A stretch of 64,000 nt of DNA from positions 365,786-429,785 of the forward strand of contig CM067572.1 of NCBI GenBank assembly GCA_034336665.1. Direction: 5' to 3'. Source of the DNA: Luscinia megarhynchos. Taxonomy: Eukaryota > Chordata > Aves > Passeriformes > Turdidae. This document shows positions 57,390 to 64,000 of this stretch, in pieces. Under the pieces are notes generated by a model. It was not told the origin of the DNA. It ran no database searches and saw only the letters and a program-made list of their open reading frames with translations. The stretch's first letter is position 1. Each line of letters starts with the position of its first letter. The position numbers and the translations under genes are program-made.

Positions 57390-57625
57390 CCTTTGAGCAA
57401 TCCCCACCTTGTCAGCCCAGCCAGAGCCATGTCCAGTCTTTCCTTGAGCACTCCAGGATGGAGACTCCCCCAGCTCCCCTGCCAGTGCTCAAAACCCATC
57501 CAGGCTGGACAGCAGGGAGGGTTTCTTCCCTGACCCTGCTCAGGGCAGCTGGAGGCTGTTCCCCTGTCCTGTCACTTATTGCCTGGGAGAAGAGGCTGAT
57601 GCCCACCTGCCACAGCTCCTCTGGG
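57390..57625 (-). mobile_element. CR1 LINE 3'-region fragment
   Basis: GCAATCCCCACCTTGTCAGC, CATGTCCAGTCTTTCCTTGAG, CACTCCAGGATGGAGACTCC and GTCCTGTCACTTATTGCCTGG follow in the order seen in the reverse complement of avian CR1 tails. A central part is missing. Assigned from memory of the family. Confidence 0.7.
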
Positions 57626-57629
57626 CAGA

Positions 57630-60460
57630 AATATCAGCCTGAGGATCAGAGTGCTGTGCTGGAGGCTGAGCAGGACCTGCACAGCTCTGCAGCCCACTGG
57701 CCCTGCAGGTCTGTACAGCTGAACGAGCACTCTGTAAGGAACCTGCACTCACTAAATGCTGACAATCAGCATAGCAAATTCGAGTCCTGGGTGCTCATTA
57801 GAAGTGCTTGACATTGGCAGTTTTCGTGAGGCCAAGCCCTGTGTGTCCATTCTGAGCACCCACAGGGAGGACGAGCTGCCCTGGGCAGAGCTGTGCTCTG
57901 CCTGCTCCTGGTGGGGAGAGATGTGGGCAGGACTCTGCTCTCACTGAGGCTTTTCCCCCTCACTGCATCTCCTGAAGTCATGGATTTCCTGCTTTGGTTT
58001 TGAACAGTTCCAATTTTAACACCGGCCAAATGCTTCCTGCAATGTTTTCTTCTGGTTTTGTGCAGCTTTGGATTGAGGGATGGAGGTGCTGTGTGTGCTC
58101 CTGGCTTGGGCCCTCATTCTCAGACCCTGCACGGTGAGATGCAAACTCAGGAGGGGCTGCTGGCCCAGCTCTGATCAGTCAGGGTGGTTTGAGAGAGCCC
58201 GGGTGTGTCTGGTGTGAGCAGGGCTGTCCAGCCCTCCTGGGAGCTGCCCAGCTCCCTCTGTGCTCCCTGCTGTCCCACCTGCTGGGCTCAGCGCTGTTCT
58301 CTGGTGGCTGCAGCTCCTTCACAACTGTGCCCTGGACCCCCTGAGGCTTCCAGTGCCCCCCAGCCCAGCCTGGTGCTGGGAGAGCCATCCAGGATCTGGG
58401 ATGTCTGGGTCTGGCTGGGTGTGAGAAACAGAAGCAGAGGGAGAAATGTGTCCCCAAAGGAGGGTGCTGGGAGTTCGAGTTTTCAGTTTTGTGATTCATT
58501 TTAGCCAGATGAGTGATTTTGTTACACATTGGGGGTGTGAAAAGTAGACTGCAGGTGTGAGGCTGCCTTGAGAAGTGCATGTCCTGGGAGCCAGCCTTTC
58601 CCTGTGCTCTCTGGTGAAGCCTGCAGTGTGCCAGGCCTGGCTGCCCTGGGCAGGGGCTGCAGCTCGAGTTCTGCTGCTGGGTGATTGTGCAGAGGGGCAG
58701 CAGGGCACAGCACGGGGCTGAGCAGCCCCACAGGAGAGCCTCAGTCCCTGTGAGCCACCTGGCAGGGCTGCTTGAGAGCTGGCTCAGAATGACCCTCCTG
58801 CTGGCAGGTGGGGAGGGGGCTGGGATGCTGCAGAGACCCCAAAGGTCAGGGAGGGGGTTTGTACCAGCTCACCCGCGTTTCCAGTGGGAGCAGGACCATT
58901 TAATCCCACCCTGGGGCACTGCTGCAGGGCTGGGAACCCGGGAGCACAACCAGCTCCAGCTGAACCTTTCTCTCACGAGCACACAGGTGTCTGTGGCACC
59001 TTGGCCAAACCTCCTCTTGCACAAAGAAACGTCCCTGGGGTCCTTTGTGTTGGTGTTTCCAGCAGCTGGTGAGAATTACTCCTGGTTGTTTCCTTTCCCC
59101 CTTCTGCTCACAAAAGGAACAAATTAAGAAAGTCAAGATTTTCTGTTTACAAAATGAATGAAAAAACTGTGGAAATGAGGTCTGGGCAGCAGTTGGGTCT
59201 TTGTTTTGTGCAGCAGGACCTGCTTATGCAAGGGAGAGCCTTGCACTGTTTTACTGCTTTAACTCTGTGTGAGATTCCTGCTGGTTGTCCCTCGGGTTCC
59301 TTCTCTGCCTTATCTGTTCCCCCAGGATGGCAAATCTAACTCCAGCCAGCTGCTGCTGGATCCAGAGTTCAGGAATTGTGCTTATTTTTGTAAAAATGGG
59401 AAACTGCATGAGAACTGTATGGACATAGAGAAGCTGGCAGTGGGAGGTGTGAGCTGGATGAAATCCTTGTTATAAGTTCAGGTTTCTTAAATTACTTTGA
59501 ACCACAAACTCTAGTGTAGAAGAGAAAATCATGGGAGGCTGTTTGGAGTGCAGATCCTGGCTCTGAGTGCTCTGGGGGTTTCCTGTGCTGCTCTGCTGGT
59601 TCTCAGTGAGATGCTCTTGCCCAGGGAGCAGCTCTGAGCCTGTTGCTTCACTTGGAATAGAGTAAAAAGCAAAAGTGCTGCTGCCTTCCTGCCAAACAGT
59701 AAAGAGTTGCATGTTTGAAAACAGGATTTCAGTCTGAAAGCATCAAAGCAAGACACTGACTTATTTGGAAACCCCTGTTGTCTTCTCCTGATACTAATGT
59801 TCTTTTTAGACAGAGTTGGAAGAAGTTTTATTGGCTACTTTAAAGCCTTCCTGAACACAGTACATTTCTGGAGCTGCTGCTTTGTCTTGTGTTCAGAAAT
59901 ACTGCATGTATTTCTATACTTCTGCTTACTAAAGTTTCAGATAATTGCTTTTTTCAGTTCAGGGTATGAATGTGTTGTCAAATAAGACATTTGTTTCCAT
60001 TTATACAACTTGCAATTTGGTAATAAGCAACAGATGAAAAATCAGTGCCCAAATTCTCTTGTATAAAATTTCTTGTGAATGCCATCCCTTCATTCCATAG
60101 AAACAGGCCAGTTTTCAGTCCTGTGAGCAGCATTAGAAAATATAGAAGAATGAAGAAAGTAAGTGGAAATACCTGAAGTTTAGTGAAGTAGTACAAAATC
60201 TAGCCCTGGCTTCTGAATATCAGCCCAGAAGCTGCTCCTGGGCTGGAGGGGGATTCTCAGAGCTGTGCTGCTCTGGCTGGTCACTGGGTGTCCATCAGAG
60301 GCATCAAAGGGCAGATAAGTCATTTTTGCTGTTTCACAAGGCTGCAATATAGTGATCTGGAGGCCAACGGGGGCAGCATCCAGGGGCTCCCTGCTGTGCT
60401 GTGTCCCCTCCTGGCGTGTGCAGGGTCTGTCCCAGCCCGTGCTCTCTCTCCCGTCCGCGG
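57630..60460. other. Unique DNA, no gene recognised
   Basis: About 2.8 kb; 59.4-60.2 kb is AT-rich. No convincing exon or RNA gene on either strand. Confidence 0.4.
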
Positions 60461-60462
60461 GG

Positions 60463-60502
60463 CTGTTCTCTCTCTCTCTCTCGCTCTCTCGCTCTCTCCC
60501 CC
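60463..60502. repeat. CT-rich microsatellite
   Basis: TCTCTCTCTCTCTCGCTCTC runs with occasional CG, in a locally CpG-rich stretch (60,450-60,600). Confidence 0.92.
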
Positions 60503-60734
60503 GTCTGCGGGGCTGCGCTGCCGCCCGGCGGCTGCTCCCTCCCTCCCGACAGGAGAGCTGCGCGATTGCTTCTCGGCATGGGAGCCGCTGGCTCGGCCGG
60601 CACCTGCAGAGTCTCTGCTGTCACCCCTGGCCAAGGCGGGGACATCTGTCCCCTCCTGCTGGCATTGCCCCCCAGCCCCTCGACACCCCCTGTCCGTCCC
60701 TCACCCCACTGCTGGGGGATTGGGCACCAAGGGC

Positions 60735-60945
60735 TGCTTGTCCCCTCTGTCCCCAGCCTGTCCCTAGCCTGTCCCCTCTGTCCCCAGCCTGGCATCTCTA
60801 TCCCTAGCCTGTCCCCAGCCTGTCCCCTCTGTCCCCAGCCTGGCATCTCTATCCCCTCTGTCCCCAGCCTGTCCCCTCTGTCCCCAGCCTGGAACCTCTG
60901 TCCCCTCTGTCCCCAGCCTGTCCCCTCTGTCCCCAGCAGTGGGGC
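60735..60945. repeat. Tandem repeat, about 15-24-bp unit (CCTGTCCCCTCTGTCCCCAG)
   Basis: About ten copies with inserts GGCATCTCTAT or GGAACCTCTGT. Confidence 0.92.
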
Positions 60946-61244
60946 TGTGGCTGCTCTGACCCCATCCCCCAGGGGATGACACTGCCAGCAGGGCCCTGCC
61001 AGCCCTCGGTGCTGTTTTGGGAGCTGTCACTCCGGGCCCCAGGGAGGTGTGCCCCTTGTCAGTGTGGGTGTGCAAGCACTGCTGTCCCCACGGCCCCTGT
61101 GACAGCAGGGCCACCCTGGCAGCCCGAGGTGCCAGCAGTGCCAGAGCAGCCCTGGTTCAGCCAGGGCACAGAGGGATGTGCCCAGGCAGTGCAGGACTCC
61201 TGGACCTCAGGGCAGGCTGGGGTCGCACGTTGGAGATGATATCC

Positions 61245-61415
61245 ACACAATAATATCCACACTGCGGTGGCAGGGCTGCAGTCCCCACCCTGGGCAGCTT
61301 GGCAGTGTGGATGTGGCACTTGGGGACACGGTCAGTGCTGGCCTGGCAGTGCCAGGGGGGTTGGACTCGGTCTGGGGGGGTTTCCAACCTGAACAATTCT
61401 GTGGCTGGCAGACAG
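61245..61415 (+). mobile_element. CR1 LINE 3'-end fragment
   Basis: GTGGATGTGGCACTTGGGGA, CACGGTCAGTGCTGGCCTGG, GGGGTTGGACTCGGTCTGGG and TTTCCAACCTGAACAATTCTGTG match, in order, the plus-orientation tail of avian CR1. Assigned from memory of the family. Confidence 0.75.
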
Positions 61416-61764
61416 GAGGGCGGGTGGTGCTGTGGGTGGGTGGAGGGGCAGTGGGGTGTCAGGGCTGGGGGAGCATTGCTGTCATGGGCTGATGTCAGCC
61501 TGGATTGCTGTTACAAACAAGGTGTAAGGTTAGAAACTCACAGGTGGGCTCAGGGGCTGCTGCCTCTCAGCAGGGTGACATGCTGCCTGCTCTTCTCCCC
61601 ACTGCAGTTTTAACCCTGGCTTTAGGCTGCTTAGCTTTGCGTTCATTTTTTTCTGAAGCATCAGTAGCTTTGACTACATGAAAACACAGAGTATTTGCAG
61701 GGCATGCTGCAGGGCTCTGGGTACACTGTGCAGCAAAAGCAGCAAGATGAGGTTCCATCCTTAT

Positions 61765-61885
61765 ATAACCACAGAATAGTTGGGATTGGGGGTGTCTTAA
61801 AATCCTCTCATTCCACTCACATGCGTGGGCAGGGACACCTTCCACTAGAGCAGGTGCTCCAAGCTCCATCCAACCTCATTGAACG
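61765..61885 (-). mobile_element. CR1 LINE 3'-end fragment, opposite orientation
   Basis: CACAGAATAGTTGGGATTGG at its left end, then GGGCAGGGACACCTTCCACT and CAAGCTCCATCCAACCT, are the reverse complement of a CR1 tail. With the plus-strand fragment 350 bases away it forms an inverted pair. Confidence 0.78.
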
Positions 61886-62639
61886 AAATAAATAAGGAGG
61901 AAAAAGTCTAACCCAAATGTTTGTTTGCTTTAGAAGGCTGTGAGTGGTGGGGAGCAGGTGATGCACAGCAAACCACAGCGGTGGGTGCTGCTGCAGGCTC
62001 TGGGAAGCGTGGGCACTGCTGGGTGGGGCACAAAGGGCAGTCACTGTGTGGGGCTGATCTGGATTTTAAATCCACGTGTTTCATTTGGCACCTCATCCCC
62101 CTGACTGAGAGGGTCCTGTGCTGTCCCTTTGGCCAAAACTGGCACATGAGCACTTCCAGGTTGCAGCTGATGCTCGGCTGTTCCTTTGGGTAAATCAGTT
62201 TGTGATCTGCTTTATCTGGGAGGGCTGTGGGTCCAGGGTGGTTGCTGGGGCGGTTCACGGGAGGGCAGGGGAGTGGCTCTAGCATGAGAGGAGACATCGG
62301 TGTTTCAAGGTTAAGCACTGTGATCTCCTGCCTAAGCCGAGGGTGGCCTCAGGGCAGGAGCAGAGCCCTGCACAGCCACACTTCCATCTGCAGACAGCGT
62401 GGAAGGAGAGTGGGGAACCTTCCTTAGGTGCAGCCAAATAAAACACCGGTTTTGTGGTGGTTCCAGCTGTGGGCTCATCCTCCTCCATGCTGTGCCAGAG
62501 CTGTCCTGGGAGCTCCCGTGTCCCCTGGGCAGGGACAGGGCAGAAGGCATGGGCCTGCATTCCCCATCCCTCAGCTGAGCCTTATCTTCCCTTGCCCCCT
62601 GAAATGTGCCTTCTTTACTTATGTTTTACCTCAGCCCCT

Positions 62640-63485
62640 GAGAGGATGTGGGGGCTTGGTTTCGGGCTTGGTTTGGGGTTTGGTTTGGAGCTGGCAGTGG
62701 GGCTTGGTTTGGGGTTTGGTTTGGGGTTTGGTTTGGGGTTGGGTGCAGGGCTGGCAGTGGGTTTGGTTTGGGAGCTGGCAGTGGGTTTGGTTTGGGGTTT
62801 GGTTTGGGGTTGGGTGCAGGGCTGGCAGTGGGTTTGGTTTGGGGTTTGGTTTGGGATTTGGTTTGGGGTTGGGTGCAGGGCTGGCAGTGGGTTTGGTTTG
62901 GGGCTGGCAGTGGGGCTCAGTGTGGGGTTTGGTGCAGGGCTGGGTGCAGGGCTGGCTGTGGGTTTGGTTTGGGGTTTGGTTTGGGGCTGGCAGTGGGTTT
63001 GGTTTGGGGTTTGGTTTGGGGCTGGGTGCAGGGCTGGCAGTGGGTTTGGTTTGGGGCTGGGTGCAGGGCTGGCAGTGGGTTTGGTTTGGGGTTTGGGTGC
63101 AGGGCTGGCTGTGGGTTTGGTTTGGGGCTGGCAGTGGGGGTTTGGTTTGGGGTTTGGTTTGGGGTTGGGTGCAGGGGCTGGCAGTGGGGGCTTGGTTTGG
63201 GGTTTGGTTTGGGGCTGGCAGTGGGTTTGGTTTGGGGTTTGGTTTGGGGTTGGGTGCAGGGCTGGCAGTGGGTTTGGTTTGGGGTTTGGTTTGGGGTTTG
63301 GGTGCAGGGGCTGGCAGTGGGTTTGGTTTGGGGGTTTGGTTTGGGGCTGGGTGCAGGGCTGGCAGTGGGTTTGGTTTGGGGCTGGCAGTGGGGTTTGGTT
63401 TTGGGGCTGGCAGTGGGGTTTGTTTGGTTTGGGGCTGGGTGCAGGGCTGGCTGTGGGTTTGGTTTGGGGCTGGGTGCAGAGCTGC
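62640..63485. repeat. Minisatellite, about 48-bp unit of GGTTTGG modules
   Basis: About 18 copies of GGCTGGCAGTGGGTTTGGTT, TGGGGTTTGGTTTGGGG and TTGGGTGCAG in varying combination. It ends about 200 bases before the AADAC-like ATG. The plus strand has many G3-4 runs; the minus strand ORFs of Pro/Asn/Lys are artefacts. Confidence 0.96.
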
Positions 63486-63609
63486 TCCTGGCTGCTGCAC
63501 GCCCTGCTGGAGAAACCTGTTGTTTTGGAAGCTGCACAGCAGAGTAACCTCTGTCCCGGGTGATACGACAAGAAATCACCTCCTGGCCGGGGCCCAAGCA
63601 AAACAGGGG

Positions 63610-63624
63610 ATTAACTTTGCCCTG
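63610..63624. promoter_or_regulatory. DR1-like (HNF4/PPAR-type) site near the AADAC-like start
   Basis: The plus strand reads ATTAACTTTGCCCTG; its reverse complement CAGGGCAAAGTTAAT resembles HNF4/PPAR direct-repeat-1 sites. It lies about 70 bases upstream of the ATG, in a gene family expressed in liver and intestine. A motif match only. Confidence 0.35.
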
Positions 63625-63690
63625 TGCTGGCTTGTGGCTGCTGGGAGGCGCCGAGAGCTGCTCCCCCAGCACAGAGCACAGCCTGCAAGG

Positions 63691-63828
63691 ATGGGGGCCA
63701 GACTGCTGAGCCTGGGGCTCCTCACAGCCCTGCTGGGCTACTGCCTCTACAGCCCCGTCCCCGAGGACATCGCCCAGCCCTGGACCGTGATGCTCATCTC
63801 GTCTGCCATGAGGGCCATGGAGCACCTG
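63691..63828 (+). CDS. AADAC-like esterase, first coding exon (gene continues outside)
   Basis: 46 codons from ATG to donor CTG|GTGAGG, phase 0, the same length and phase as exon 1 of human AADAC. The peptide starts MGARLLSLGLLTALLGYCLY, a short signal-anchor segment, then SPVPEDIAQPW, close to the family pattern (TPLPDNVEEPW). AADAC proteins are type II ER-lumenal serine esterases of the hormone-sensitive-lipase group that deacetylate arylacetamides and hydrolyse lipid esters. The HGGG and GDSAG motifs lie in later exons beyond the window, so activity and the exact paralogue (AADAC or an AADACL) cannot be decided. Position next to IGSF10 fits conserved synteny. Confidence 0.88.
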
Positions 63829-63884
63829 GTGAGGCCTGGGGCAGGGGGCAGAGCTAGGGGCAGGGGGGTGCCCGTGGCCCTGGG

Positions 63885-63998
63885 GCTCATGGCAGTGCAG
63901 GTGTGCCAGTGCTGCAGGTGTGTGCCACTGCTGCAGGTGTGTGCCACTGCTGCAGGTGTGTGCCAGTGTTGCAGATGTGCCTTGCTGCAGGTGTGTCC
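63885..63998. repeat. Intron 1 repeat, about 19-bp unit (GCTGCAGGTGTGTGCCACT)
   Basis: Five to six copies, running out of the window, inside the first intron of the AADAC-like gene. Confidence 0.9.
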
Positions 63999-64000
63999 CT

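Noticed and set aside
62454..63825. Gly/Leu/Val and Pro/Lys/Asn repeat ORFs on both strands
   Set aside because: Translation of the GGTTTGG array.

Overview
The window is vertebrate nuclear DNA, almost certainly from a bird. It has spliced genes, CpG-rich promoters, short CR1 LINE 3'-end fragments and an avian-type LTR candidate, and it is packed with GC-rich minisatellites. The gene order matches the conserved block GPR87 - P2RY13 - P2RY12 - IGSF10 - AADAC family (human 3q25.1). All identifications rest on reading the translated protein and on remembered family sequences; no database search was run.

Layout. GPR87 lies on the minus strand at 0.7-2.3 kb, in two coding exons, the first only 34 nt. 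A heavily damaged minus-strand P2RY13 lies at 13.9-15.0 kb, with several frameshifts and a minisatellite where TM2-TM3 should be. P2RY12 is an intact minus-strand single-exon ORF at 18.6-19.6 kb with a 3' splice site just upstream of its ATG. IGSF10 occupies 30.7-43.1 kb on the minus strand as six coding exons whose phases all join, predicting about 2725 residues: LRR cap, leucine-rich repeats, a long Ser/Thr/Pro linker and 12 Ig domains. The first coding exon (46 codons) of an AADAC-like microsomal esterase starts on the plus strand at 63,691 and runs out of the window. The 44-63 kb stretch shows no recognisable gene.

Tandem repeats are the main structural theme. More than 25 separate arrays with unrelated units (4 to about 130 bp) lie between the genes, in introns, beside promoters and inside coding exons. 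Two are in-frame expansions inside IGSF10: 28 exact 15-bp units in the fifth Ig domain, and about 33 units of about 21 bp in the mucin-like linker. A third appears to have grown from the TM3-coding part of P2RY13 and to be part of its inactivation.

Functionally, GPR87, P2RY13 and P2RY12 are paralogous class A receptors of the P2Y12-like cluster (nucleotide or lipid ligands, Gi-type coupling for P2RY12/13). IGSF10 is a secreted matrix-type protein. The AADAC-like gene encodes an ER-lumenal serine esterase of liver and gut. They are neighbours by ancient synteny, not one pathway. In mammals the plus-strand gene MED12L overlaps the receptor cluster; I could not identify its exons here with confidence.
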